Below are positions 53,943 through 64,000 of a stretch of DNA of 64,000 nt, in pieces. Made by a program: the position numbers and the translations under genes. The stretch spans positions 41,636,035 to 41,700,034 of the forward strand of contig NC_134831.1 in NCBI RefSeq assembly GCF_004210375.1, read 5' to 3'. Origin of the DNA: Tachypleus tridentatus (lineage: Eukaryota; Arthropoda; Merostomata; Xiphosura; Limulidae). Position 1 is the stretch's first letter; the number at the start of each line of letters is the position of its first letter. Below the pieces are notes generated by a model that was not told where the DNA came from, searched no databases, and saw only the letters and a list, made by a program, of their open reading frames with translations.

Positions 53943-56053
53943 ATGTCAGCTCAACCAGCAAAGAAAAAAAACGTTCAAATTGAAGGAACAGCAGCAGAGA
54001 TTTTTAAGAATCGTGGAGTAAAAGATTTAGCATGATCAAAAAGCGTGATAAAGCATTATGCATCTTATGTTCTGAAACAGTTGTATGCAGGAATTCCTAT
54101 GTTTGTTTGTTTGAATTTTATGCAAAGCTATACGAGGGCTATCTGTGCTAGCCGTCCCTATTTTAGCCGACTCTTGGGTTACTCTTTTACCAACGAATAG
54201 TGGTATTGACCGTGACATTATACCGCCCCCACGGCTGAAAGGACGAGCATGTTTGGTGTGACGAGAATTTGAACCTACGACTCTCGGATTACGAGTCGAG
54301 TGCCTTAACCACCTGGCCATGCCGGGCCAATTTCCTCTGTAAAGCGGCATTATAAAACTGTTCATAAACGGCTCTGTGATAAGAGTGAGCAAAGACAAAA
54401 ATAACACATTTCTCGAAAAGTCAGCAACAACAACAACATGCAGTAAAACGTTTTGATGAAATTTGTTTCAAGTAGTTCCAACTTAATTGCTGCTAATTTC
54501 GAGATTTCAAAGATTATTACTCAACATGGAAAACCACTTAGTGATGGGGAGTGTGTTAAAGAATCATGGCTAGAATGTGCTCCTTTCCTTTTTGACGGTT
54601 TTCCAAAGAATTTAAAAAAAAAAATTCAGCGCATTGAGGAATTGCTAGGGAGTAGAAACACTGTAAAAGATAGAATATTAAAGATGGAAACAAATAGCAG
54701 AACAGCTAACAAAATATATTGGTTTATGTGAGTTGCTCTCCACTTGTCTTGATGAGAGCACTGGTGGTACATCATCAGCTAGGCTTGTCATTATTGCTCG
54801 ATTTTGTAGGGGTGATGAAATCTGCAAAGAATTGGTTAACCTAGTAAACGTTACCTAAACATACCACAGAGCCTGAATTATCCAATCGACAGGTTGAGTT
54901 TTGAAAAATAGTTTCCGTGACAACTGATGGTGCACCCAACATGATTGATAAAGAAGCAGGTTTTGTAAATCTGTTTGCAACTATGTTGGACATCCACTGG
55001 TAGTCTTTTATTGTATTGTACACGAGGAAGCTTTGTGTGCAAAAGCTGGCCTTAAGGAGCTTGAAAAAGTGATGGAAATTGCAACCAAGGTGGTTAATTT
55101 CATTTCTACGCATGCTTTAAAAAAAAAAGACAATTTCAGAATTTACCCAGAGAAGTGAATTCGGTGAAGACAGGACTACTTATGTACGCCAATGTTCGTT
55201 GGATATAAGTAAAGGTTCTGTCCTTAAATAATTTGTTGACTGTTTGGATGAAATTCGTGTTTTTGATAAATGAAAAATTTTCTTGTCAAGAATTATTTGA
55301 TGTTGTTTGGATTTGTAGATTGATGTTTTTTAACAGATTTCTTTTCACATTTAAATGACTTGAACACCAAATTACAGGAATCTGGCAAAACATTTGATGT
55401 TATGTTTGATAACATAAAAGCTTTTGAAGTCAAACTGAAAATCTTTAAATGTGATGTTTACAATGGCACTTTTAAATATTTCCCAAACCTAAAAAAAACA
55501 TGACAGATCTTGAAATTCATGAGAAAATATACAGCTGGAGCATGCAAATGCAATTTTCAAGCATCATTAATTCAATTTTTGAACAATTTTCTTTAAGATT
55601 TAATAAATTCAGGTTATTTGAAGAAAGTGCAAAATTTATAAAATATGGAGGCAGTGTAACATTACACAAACTGATTTTGAAAATATTGCAGTGGATTGAC
55701 TCGGATAATTTTGAGATGAAACTGATTCATTTACAAAGCGGCTCAATTTGAAGGCATAAATTTGTCGACTTAAGAGCTGAACTAGAAAATATTGAAAGAG
55801 ATTGGTTAGTGACTGAAATAATGCAGAAAATGAGGTTCTGAAACTCTGGAACTCTATTCGTGAAACTTTTGACTGTCTGAAAAATGCCACAATGACAGTA
55901 TTAACAGTATTTTTGTCAACATATTTATGTGAGTCATTATTTTCAGTGATGAACTTTATAACGTGTAATTATAGGAATAGACTTGCTGATGAAACTAGTA
56001 CTGCATACATAGTTCTCAAAACAACCAAATACAAACCTGATATAAATATCTAA
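53943..56053 (+). pseudogene. hAT transposase, ZBED/GTF2IRD2-like, broken
   Basis: In order: a basic N-terminus (MSAQPAKKK), half a BED zinc finger (CILC, about 54060), a SINE, the other half (VKRHYKTVH, about 54339), and the conserved segment ending QHGKPLSDGECVKESWLECA with SRNTVKDRI (54453-54731). Then come MYANVRW (about 55175; MYxxVRWLSRG in the family), and the C-terminal dimerisation part TYLCESLFSVMNF, YRNRLADETSTAYIVLKTTK (about 55920-56040), ending with TAA at 56051. Stops and frameshifts occur throughout. The family match to ZBED5/FAM200/GTF2IRD2-related transposases is strong. Confidence 0.88.
54099..54328 (-). repeat. SINE-A copy inside the BED finger of the hAT transposase
   Basis: Tail at left (gtttgtttgtttgaatttt), head at right (ggccatgccgggcc). 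It lacks about 40 bp after the gccgtcccta block. Flanks aattcct / aatttcct suggest a short target duplication. Confidence 0.93.
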
Positions 56054-56277
56054 CATCGTTGGTGCAGCAGCAAAAGTCTCACTAAGAGTAAAATATGTTT
56101 ATTTTCCTTTCCTTGGTTTTTTATTTTTTATATTACATAATATAAAAAAGTCAATTATTATTGTAACTAGTTCATTAATTTTATTTATTGTGAATTACTA
56201 TAGTTATTAATAACATGTAACTCATAAAGCTGTTTTATTTAAAATAATTCAGGATAATAATAAATAATAATCTGCTG

Positions 56278-56554
56278 GGCTTGGCATGGCCGAGCGCGTT
56301 AAGGCATGCGCTCGTAATCTGAGGGTCGCGAATTCGCATCCGAGTCGCGCTAAACATGCTCGCCCTCCCACCCGTGGGGGCGTTATAATGTGACAGTCAA
56401 TCCCACTATTCGTTGGTAAAAGAATAGACCAAGAGTTGGCGGTGGGTGGTGATGACTAGCTGCCTTCCCTCTAGTCTTACACTACTAAATTAGGGACGGC
56501 TAGCACAGATAGCCCTCGAGTAGCTTTGTGCGAATTTCAAAAACAAACAAACAA
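56278..56554 (+). repeat. SINE-A copy in the hAT 3' region with perfect 12-bp target duplication
   Basis: Flanked by aataatctgctg at 56266-56277 and 56555-56566. CGCG-rich head variant (gagcgcgttaaggc, gagtcgcgc), like the copies at 24690 and 38428. Confidence 0.97.
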
Positions 56555-57118
56555 AATAATCTGCTGCTAAAAATTACCACGGACACGCAAGAGAATTTTT
56601 TAGAAGATGATCCCCAATTTGGGCATCACACACTCTCAAAAAGGTTCGCCATCCCTGCTGTACGCTAACAAAACATTGGAGAGCCGTACAGACACTCACT
56701 GTAAATACAAGTTAAAGTAACCTTGAGTGAGAACTAAAAGAACTCTGAATGAAAACAGCGGAAGTTTAGAAAAATAAACTCAGCAGAAACCGTCAAGTCT
56801 TTGCTAAACACTTGTGGAAATTGAAGAACACGCGTTAATCTGAATATTACACACAGTTCTGAACTCTTTGGGCCAAACATAGCCATAATTATATAAATAA
56901 ACCTGAATTACTTATCACGCACACACGTACTTGCACTAGTTGCATCAGTCAGCTAGCGGTACGTCTGGATAATAAAGGTGTGATACCTACAGTTATTTCC
57001 TGATTCGTTTATAAGAATAGCTTAACTTGTTAATTAATTGATTTCTAATTTCTGTAAGAACCAGACAACCTTCTATTTGCAAGCTAATTCTGCTGTTTTC
57101 CAGCAAAAGCCAAAAATG

Positions 57119-57450
57119 TTAATTTGTTTAAGTGCCTCACTGTGTCCAAAAGGGTAACTATGAAAAAACAACATAATTTTACAAACTGTTAACTTTAAAC
57201 AAAGGGGTGAAAACATATAGAATGTCTTCGTAGTGCGTTATCATTCATTCCTAGTGGATTGCTTTCCTGGACTGACATTCAACTGCTGTTATTTATCAAT
57301 ACTAAATATCTCAAGCAACCCATTAGGCTTAGCAAAAGTGGATATTGCTGATTTTTGTTACCAGATTCATTTTAGTTAGCTTATAGCAGAGTTGAATTCA
57401 CAGAAGCGGAAAAAAAAAAAAAAGATTTTTGGTTCTATCTTTTGTCTGCC
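57119..57450 (+). repeat. Direct duplication, copy 1 (empty SINE site)
   Basis: About 330 bp matching 58633-59250 (shared words gggtaactatg, gcaacccattaggcttagca, aaagtggatatt, ctatcttttgtctgcca). It has the uninterrupted site cattcctagtggattgc. Confidence 0.9.
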
Positions 57451-57609
57451 ACAAGTCATTACATAGGAGGTCTTTCTTTTGTTTCCAGAAATCATCAGCT
57501 GGGCTGGACTTATGGTGCCCAGAAATTCTTTTAAAATGCTGAGTTCATCACGGAAAACTTGACTCCGATTGTGTTAGATGAAGCAAGGAAACTTAATTGA
57601 CTTAAAACT

Positions 57610-57740
57610 CAGTGATGTCGAGAAAACCCACTTGTAGAGAAAAATATACATGTGAAAACGGCTCGTTTGGGTTGAGAATGTTTTTTTTTTTTTTACGTAA
57701 AACTTTTCTCAACCCAAACGAGCCGTTTTTACATATATAT
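57610..57740. mobile_element. Palindromic 131-bp insertion with perfect 13-bp target duplication
   Basis: ttgacttaaaact flanks it at 57597-57609 and 57741-57753. Inside, arms 57645-57678 and 57706-57737 form a nearly perfect inverted repeat (aacggctcgtttgggttgag and its complement), converging on ttttacgtaaaa. The same ttttacgta word starts this window at the Penelope-like end. It could fold as a long hairpin if transcribed. Confidence 0.75.
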
Positions 57741-57921
57741 TTGACTTAAAACTGTTTAAAATTACTTTTGATTGCTGTTTTTTTTTTCACTTCTCTAATC
57801 ACATAAAGTTTAATTACCCTATTATACATTATTTGAAATTTGTAATAGACCAATTGAGGTTGTTCTGTCGACTGATTTATTGTTCAGTACTTCACTTTCG
57901 TTTACTCTTCTGCGTCTTGTT

Positions 57922-58293
57922 TCATTTTGGTTGAATGTTTGAATACAGTTTCGGTACAGACAAACTGCCTAGAATTTCATTAATGAGTCGTTCTAGTACG
58001 CTTGTGTGCTGTGTTTTTCTTGCCTTCTGAAAAATTGGCATAACTCGGACTCCCCACACAACAGTATTCCTACACCCAGTGATATACTTCATTATCGAGT
58101 GCAGGTCCACGTAACAAACACGTTGTAATAAATGTATGTATAATTTAGCCTGGGTTGGACGTGATCTTAGGTATAGCGTGTCCGAACTACGAACAAAAAA
58201 TCTCATAGTACGCTTAACTCGCAAAAACATGCTTCTCACTTTGGATTGTAGGTGCGTCATAAGAGTGATAATTAAATCCCACTTTTCGATCAT
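57922..58293 (-). CDS. Unidentified ORF, 123 codons
   Basis: This is the longest uninterrupted non-low-complexity frame right of 24 kb that is not a recognised element. It starts MIEKWDLIIT and contains LYIHLLQRVCYVDLHSIMKY and GCRNTVVWGVRVMPIFQKAR. It is rather basic, with no signal peptide, motif or domain that I know. Its first codons overlap the SINE-A-like fragment at 58255, so the true start, if any, is uncertain. The neighbourhood is repeats only. It is more likely part of an unknown repeat than a host gene; I would not assign a function. Confidence 0.2.
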   Translation of the reverse strand: MIEKWDLIITLMTHLQSKVRSMFLRVKRTMRFFVRSSDTLYLRSRPTQAKLYIHLLQRVCYVDLHSIMKYITGCRNTVVWGVRVMPIFQKARKTQHTSVLERLINEILGSLSVPKLYSNIQPK

Positions 58294-58447
58294 TTAAGAG
58301 TGATAGTTAAATCCCACTTTTCGATCATTTAAGAGTTGGCGGTGGGTGCTGTTGACTAACAGCTTTCCCACTTCTCTTTCAGATATAAATTACGGATAGC
58401 TATATGTAGATAACACTTGTGTAGTATTGCGCGAAAATTCTAAACAA
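58255..58447 (+). repeat. SINE-A-like fragment, divergent subfamily, with internal 36-bp duplication
   Basis: agagtgataattaaatccca and cttttcgatcatttaa occur twice in tandem, followed by ggcggtgggtgctgttgact and a worn tail. It resembles the fragment at 38166. Confidence 0.75.
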
Positions 58448-58632
58448 ATACATCGTCTGGTCTTCTCAGTTATGTTAAACATCAAAATATTATTCTTGTG
58501 GATGGGTTTGTTTGTTTTTTTAAAGTAAAACTAATAGAAAAACTTTGGACGTAAAAACAATTGTATGGTAATACTGCAATTCCTGGTTTGAAGGACACAA
58601 AACATTAATAAAACCGCACTGCTGTTTTCTAG

Positions 58633-59250
58633 CATGTTAACATGTTTGAGTGCTTCACTCTGTTCAAAAAGGGTAACTATGTAAAAAACAACATAATTTC
58701 ACAAATTGTGAATTAAAAAAAAGGGATGAAAACATAGAGCATGTCTTCGTAGTACGCTATCATTTATCCCTAGTGGGCCCGGTATAGTCAGGTGGGTTAA
58801 GGCGTTCGACTCGTAATCTGAGAGTCGCGGGTTCGAATCCCCGTCACATCAAACATGCTCGACCCCTCCAGCCGTGGGTACGTTATAATGTGACGGTCAA
58901 TCCCACTATTCGTTGGTAAAAAAGTAGCCCAAGAGTTGGCGGTGGATGGTGATGACTAGCTGCATTCCCTCTAGTCTTACACTGCTAATTAAAGACGGCT
59001 AGCGCAGATAGCCCTTGAGTAGCTTTGGCGAAATTCAAAACAAACAAACATCTCTAGTGAAATACTTTCCCGGACTGCCATTCAAGTACGGTTATTTATC
59101 AATAATAAATACCTCAAGCAACCCATTAGGCTTAGCAAAAGTGGATATTACTGATTTTTGTTACCAGATTCATTTTAGTTAGCTTATAGCAGAGTTGAAT
59201 TCACAGGAGTGAAAAAAGATTTTTAGGTCTATCTTTTGTCTGCCATTATA
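58633..59250 (+). repeat. Direct duplication, copy 2 (SINE-filled site)
   Basis: Same sequence as 57119-57450 but split by the SINE at 58776-59049. The two halves are about 140 and 200 bp. Confidence 0.9.
58776..59049 (+). repeat. SINE-A copy with 10-bp target duplication and a paralogous empty site
   Basis: Flanks atccctagtg (58766-58775) and atctctagtg (59050-59059). The homologous site without insertion is in 57119-57450 (attcctagtg). Complete head and tail. Confidence 0.97.
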
Positions 59251-59558
59251 AACGTTTGTAAATACATAACTTACACACGTATATCGCAGAGCTAACTAGA
59301 AATTCTTTACACTTGTTTCCTCTTATAAGAGTCCTCGGGGTCTTCTAATAGGAAATTTTCAAAATTTGGATATCCTGAGATGCATGTTCAGATTATTTTG
59401 GAGAAAGAACTGTCTTCCCACTAAGCGCGAACACATGGATAATTACAATATTTTTCGCATATTTAGATTTACACACCAGTTAAGTACTTGAACCTGTACC
59501 CAAAGGGTGCTACCAAGCAGGGTAGGGGGTATCCTTTGCTATATGAAAGTCGTGTTAC

Positions 59559-59660
59559 GTAATAGTTCCAAAGAGTGTCACCAGAGGGCTGATAGTTCCA
59601 AAGAGTGGCACTAGGCGCAAGTAGCTCCAAAGCGTGCCACAAAAGACAGAGAGTTACAAA
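59559..59660 (+). repeat. Short tandem repeat, about 30-bp unit, three copies
   Basis: Units start atagttccaaagagtgtcac, atagttccaaagagtggcac and gtagctccaaagcgtgccac. Confidence 0.8.
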
Positions 59661-59661
59661 C

Positions 59662-59795
59662 TCTGTTTGTTTCTTTTGTTGTTAAGCGCAAAGTCACAAG
59701 TTGGGCTAGTTGTTCTGTGTCTACTACGGGTATCGAAACCCAGTTTTTATCGTTTTAAACATACAGACGTGCCACGTTTTGTCCCGTTAGCTTGT
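59662..59795 (-). repeat. SINE-B copy
   Basis: Contains gttgttaagcgcaaagtcac, ctactacgggtatcgaaacc and acatacagacgtgccacg. Confidence 0.8.
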
Positions 59796-60389
59796 GAATA
59801 TGAGTAGGAGCACGATTTAAAAGTTAGTTCCCCTGGATCCTGGTGAAAGGGGGCAAGAACACAAGATTTAAGTTCAGCGACCCTGAAAACCTTTTTCTAG
59901 ATCCTATCATGTCTGGATAGTCTTTCGGGTGTGTTCTAGCTTTCTTACAGGAAGTAGGTCATATAGGGCAGCCCCAGGCCACCTAGAGTCCACCTGTCAA
60001 GTTTGGTCTTACTAGCTCTAAAACTTTAGAAGGATTTCACGGATAAAAAAATTAGTTTCACAAACATTCAACGTGAATTAATATAGGCTGATGCATGGTT
60101 TACTTTACAAAAATATATACTTTTTATTTAAAAATACGTAAGCCTGGCCTGTACGAAACAAGTTATTTGTTGGGGTTTAATGCCCCAAAATAGGACATTT
60201 ATCATGAAAGACCAAAGTCCGCCATACCGATTTGATTACACAGGTGGGCTATATGTAGATAATTTAGACAACTCATTTGACAGTTTCCTAGTTAATGTTA
60301 ATAAATTACCGGTTTACACAAAAACAATAAAGAATGTTCTAAAATACGAGTTAAAATGCTAAACTTTTATACAGTGTAAACACACATAC

Positions 60390-60500
60390 GGTGGAACAGT
60401 AATAAGTTTACAGACTTACAACGTTAAAATCTGGGGTTCGATTTCCCCTGATGGACACCGCAGGAAGCTCATATGGTTGTGCTCTAAAAAACAAACGCAT
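60390..60500 (+). repeat. SINE-B-like copy (variant)
   Basis: Contains agacttacaacgttaaaatc, ggggttcgatttcccctgat and ggacaccgcagg; ends in aaaaacaaacg. Confidence 0.7.
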
Positions 60501-60679
60501 GTACATGTTAAAGTAATTCAAGGTAAAATGGGATTGCAAAATATAACAATACAACAACACATTTTGCCACAGTTAACATGGCATCGTCTATTTTTCTTTA
60601 GTATTATATTTTATTTTCACTGTGATGTTATGGGACATGCTATTCTTGACTCTAACAATTGTCTTCCTCAATACGTAGT

Positions 60680-60795
60680 CCACCTCTGGTCCAGCGGTAA
60701 CTCTATGGATTTATAACGTTAAAACCAAGCGTTCGATTCTCCGCGGTGGACACAGCAGACGACCCGATGTGACTTTCCTATAAGAAAACACACAC
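60680..60795 (+). repeat. SINE-B-like copy (variant)
   Basis: Contains cacctctggtccagcggtaa, ctctatggatttataacgtt, gcgttcgattctccgcggtg and gacacagcagacgac. Confidence 0.75.
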
Positions 60796-60799
60796 TTAC

Positions 60800-63220
60800 A
60801 TATAAGTAATAAATCAAAACATACCAATGATATTTTATAGTATATGTGACAGGTAAGACATTTTTTTCCAATTCATATAAAACTACTTGGACATGTTGAG
60901 TACTAAATGTGTTGTTCTGTTCAGATATATCATTCATAAAAATAGGCATTTTCTTAGTGTTTGTTTTGTGTGCTCTGGATATGAGAGAGTGGTTGAGGTA
61001 TTGTTATATATTCTTCTTTGTTTTCCCTCATGAGTTCTTAGAATTATTACTTAATATTAGGTTGGTTCGTAGGCTGGTCCAAGTGAATTGTTATAATCAA
61101 TATTTAATATTTTGAATGTTTGTTGACAATGGTAGCTGGTTCAGGAGGGTATGCAAGAGGGCCTTAACTAACTTAATCAATAAATATCCATTGGAGAGAT
61201 TTTATGAAACTTAGAATTCTACTATATGTTAAGAAGTCCATATATATAATTGTTATTGTTCTGCTCGCAATTAAATAAAGGTTACTTAATGTCTAAATTA
61301 TATTTAGTATTGTTAACAACGTCCAATTTTAACCATGATTAGTATAGGCCTAATTTGATATACTCATGTTGATTAGTTTGTTACACGAACCACTGTATAT
61401 AACATAAACTGCACTAGAATTTCAAAAACATCAAACTGCTTAGTAGATAGATGAAATACATTCATGAAAATTTAAAATACTGAAACATTTTAAAGAACTT
61501 TTCTATTCTCTCTGCACCTGAGTTTTGATACCGAAGATTACAGTAGACCTAAAGTAAAAAGCTATAGTCTAGAAAGTAGCACTGTTAAACCTACCTTGTC
61601 AGATCGACTTTACAATTTCAGATGAAAAGTTAGGAAAACTTCATTAAAACTGTTAATGTTAGAACAGCTTTAATACTGAGCTCAAAAGATCTGTGAAGCA
61701 GAATAAGCTTTCAAATAAACTATGCTATAAAACACATTACGAAAATCGTAACTTAAATATAACATAGCCTTTCGACTTCTAACTAATCGTTCTGTTTGCA
61801 GACTCTTCTGGCGGAAATAACTCAAATTGAAACGTTTTTACGGAAACAGTTAAACAATGCAACGTTAAAGGCATCTTTTTGAAAGGCTTAGACATCAATT
61901 AGTGATCGATTGGAGATCTTGTAATTTACATCAGGCTAAATTATTCAGAGAAATTATTTTGATTTTGATTTTTAATGAACACATTATTTGTCTTTATACA
62001 TGTTTAAAATTTGTATAATAAAACTTAGCGGCATTAAGTAACAAAGTGCAAATAAGGCGATGCCCTTTTTTTAGTTAATTGTGAAAATTATTGCATCATT
62101 GGTTACTGACCGCGGCAGCGATAGTAACAAGAAAAGTGCATGGTATAGGTAACTTTTACGGTTTTCTTTTTTGTTTTTTCTGCAAATATTATAATACTGA
62201 GACTCTTTCTTCAAAGCGTTTAAATTCTTGCATGTTCCATTTATACTGCACACCAATTTCTACCATAAATTATAACAATCTTTCACAATACAGTGAATAT
62301 GTTATAGCATAATGAAAAAAATTACGTTACTAATAAAAACTATGAACAAACTTATTTCGCGCGGTAGTAGTCAATAAGTGTTCACTTGATTTAGTTGGCA
62401 TTTGCTGAGAAAAATAACAGTTTATATTTTAAAAGAAGTGTTTTCCAATTTATATAATGTTAACTCATTAAAGGTGAACCTTTATTAAATTTGTCAGACG
62501 CATATTATTATTTACAGCGAAGAATATTGTAACTATCTGTTATTTATCTAAGCAAATGTTATTTATTTCACTCACATTTCCATCAGTTTTTCATACAAGA
62601 CAAAGACCCTTCATCACGGTTTATGGCATCATAAAAGTTATCTCTGCAATAAATGGTCGTTCGTTTAATGTTTGAGGCCTTCATTATGGAAAACAATCTC
62701 GAAACGTCACCACGACAGTTGTTTTCTCTAACTCGTGGATTACAGTATTACTTTCAGTTATGGCGGTAAGATTTTGTCTGTTACATACTTGCTCTCTGTA
62801 AACCAAGTCAATCATACGTGAGTGTACTGGAGTTAAATTAGAGTATTTTTCATTTCTTTTTCAGTTTGTGTACACTCAACCAATAAGTCATGAAAAGAAA
62901 GTAAAGACAAAAAACGTTTACCTCACTTTCAGGGACATCGTAAATCACTGATGATTAAATCTTTTTATTCTCGAATATGCACCATATATTTTTTCTCTTT
63001 TTTTTAGGGTTTGTCTATTTGTCCATTATTTCAAAGTACGGTCTGAATTATGATAGAAAATGAACTTTTATGGCTGGATCCTTAATGAAATCAAAATGAT
63101 CAGTAATTAAAACGCACTCCAGTGTTGACAAGATATTTATAAAAATAACCTTACAGAACACATTTGAAACAAATTTAATGTCCTACTAAGATATATACAA
63201 AACTTAGAATAGTTTTATTT
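60800..63220. other. About 2.4 kb without recognised features
   Basis: AT-rich sequence with normal CpG. Several short frames (60909-61115, 62071-62312) show no domain. Nothing supportable was seen. Confidence 0.5.
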
Positions 63221-63224
63221 GTAT

Positions 63225-63295
63225 GAGTATTTGCATGCTGTGTTTTAGCGTTGTAAGTCCTTAAACTGACAAACCGGGGATCCTTAGGATGGTAT
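63225..63295 (-). repeat. SINE-B head fragment
   Basis: Contains tgttttagcgttgtaagtcc and ttaaactgacaaaccgggg. Confidence 0.5.
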
Positions 63296-63477
63296 CTAAA
63301 TTTTAAAATGACTGAAATATTTTTACTATTCTAAAGTGCTTAAAAATTTGGAAATAATTTATCAAGAGAGAAATCTAATCTTTTCTGAAGTAATCAGGTT
63401 TTCAATGTTTTATAGTTCTTGAGATCACGGAACCTGGAGCCACACTTTGGAATTCTAAAACGTCACTTCATCTTTGT

Positions 63478-63739
63478 TTTTGTTGAATTATACACAAAGC
63501 TTCTCGAGAGCTATCTGCACTAGCCATCCCTAATACTGAAGTAACTGATAAGAGGAGAGATAGCTAGTCAACACACCCACAACTAACTTATGAGCTACTC
63601 TTTACCATCTTACGATGGTTTGATTGCCACATTATAAGGCCTCTACGGCGGCAAGATAGAGCACATTCGGTAACTCGGTTTGATCACGCGACTCACAAAT
63701 TGCGAGTAGAGTGTCCTAACCACCAGGCCATATCAGGTC
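63478..63739 (-). repeat. SINE-A copy, strongly diverged
   Basis: The order is kept (cacaaagcttctcgagagct, atctgcactagccatcccta, gagctactctttaccatct, cacattataaggcctctacg, caccaggccatatcagg) but with many changes. It is the oldest full-length copy in the window. Confidence 0.85.
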
Positions 63740-64000
63740 GTCGCTATATGAGGTAAGAATAGTAAAAGTGCAAACATTCAAGCGTGGATTAATTAGAGAC
63801 TTTAGAGTGTGGAGGGGTAAATAGAGCGGTGAAATTATATAGGCTAAAACTTATTATGTATGTGACTTTATGGATTAGAATACAGTACGGCTGTTTTATC
63901 CGTATTTTTAAAATAAATTAAAAGGAACCCTATTTAAAATATCAATGGCAACTGCCTTTAGAAAGCTGTGTTTCTCGTTACTAATTATTATACTATTATT

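Larger units (their letters stand above)
53342..56657 (+). mobile_element. hAT transposon, ZBED type, with TIRs and 8-bp target duplication
   Basis: Left TIR CAGTGATGGCAAACCTT and right TIR (read inwards) CAGGGATGGCGAACCTT. Flanks are ctctatgc (53334-53341) and ctgtacgc (56658-56665), an 8-bp duplication with two mismatches, as typical of hAT. Between them are a decayed transposase gene (53943-56053) and two later SINE-A insertions (54099-54328 and 56278-56554). Without the SINEs the element would be about 2.8 kb, a usual autonomous hAT size. Confidence 0.9.

Noticed and set aside
54036..54407. 123-codon ORF on the - strand
   Set aside because: It is translated from a SINE-A copy and its flanks; it is not a gene.

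Overview
The window is nuclear DNA from an intron-bearing, AT-rich animal genome. It is most likely a horseshoe crab (Xiphosura). That assignment is an inference: the one clear gene is closest in wording to arthropod orthologues, and the abundant tRNA-derived SINEs look like those I associate with horseshoe crabs. There is no bacterial or organellar gene organisation.

Positions 1-24,000 are organised around one host gene on the + strand: NDUFS8, the TYKY/23-kDa iron-sulfur subunit of mitochondrial complex I. Five coding exons are visible (3893-3955, 13477-13566, 13925-14097, 18972-19100, 23168-23299) with matching phases and GT-AG borders, followed by a 3' UTR with polyadenylation signals. 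The first exon, with the start codon, was not found and probably lies in the first 3.9 kb or left of the window. The introns hold a CR1-type LINE carrying an internal inversion and a small piggyBac-like MITE, three tandem arrays (43, 59 and 61 bp units), one SINE and unclassified sequence. Positions 1-2640 hold a decayed Penelope-like retroelement on the - strand, with reverse transcriptase, GIY-YIG endonuclease and a hammerhead-ribozyme-like motif.

Positions 24,000-64,000 contain no host gene that I can support. They are a mosaic of mobile elements. There are about 15 recognisable copies and several worn fragments of a ~270-bp tRNA-derived SINE (called SINE-A here), many copies of a second, ~120-bp tRNA-like SINE (SINE-B), and two more LINE fragments. 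DNA elements include a mariner-type MITE, fossils of Tc1/mariner-like transposases, and a 3.3-kb hAT element of the ZBED type with TIRs and an 8-bp target duplication, itself hit by two SINEs. Two short palindromic insertions (131 and 152 bp) are each flanked by a perfect 13-bp direct repeat and look Penelope-related.

Two window-scale patterns stand out. CpG is very scarce up to about 24,080 and then common (1 and 3 CpG in two sampled 600-bp blocks on the left, 13 and 14 in two on the right). The step lies about 350 bp beyond the NDUFS8 polyadenylation signal, as expected of a gene-body methylation footprint. SINE-A copies are absent left of that step and dense right of it. No defence island, biosynthetic cluster or other new multi-gene system is present; the novel material is in the mobile elements and the composition boundary.
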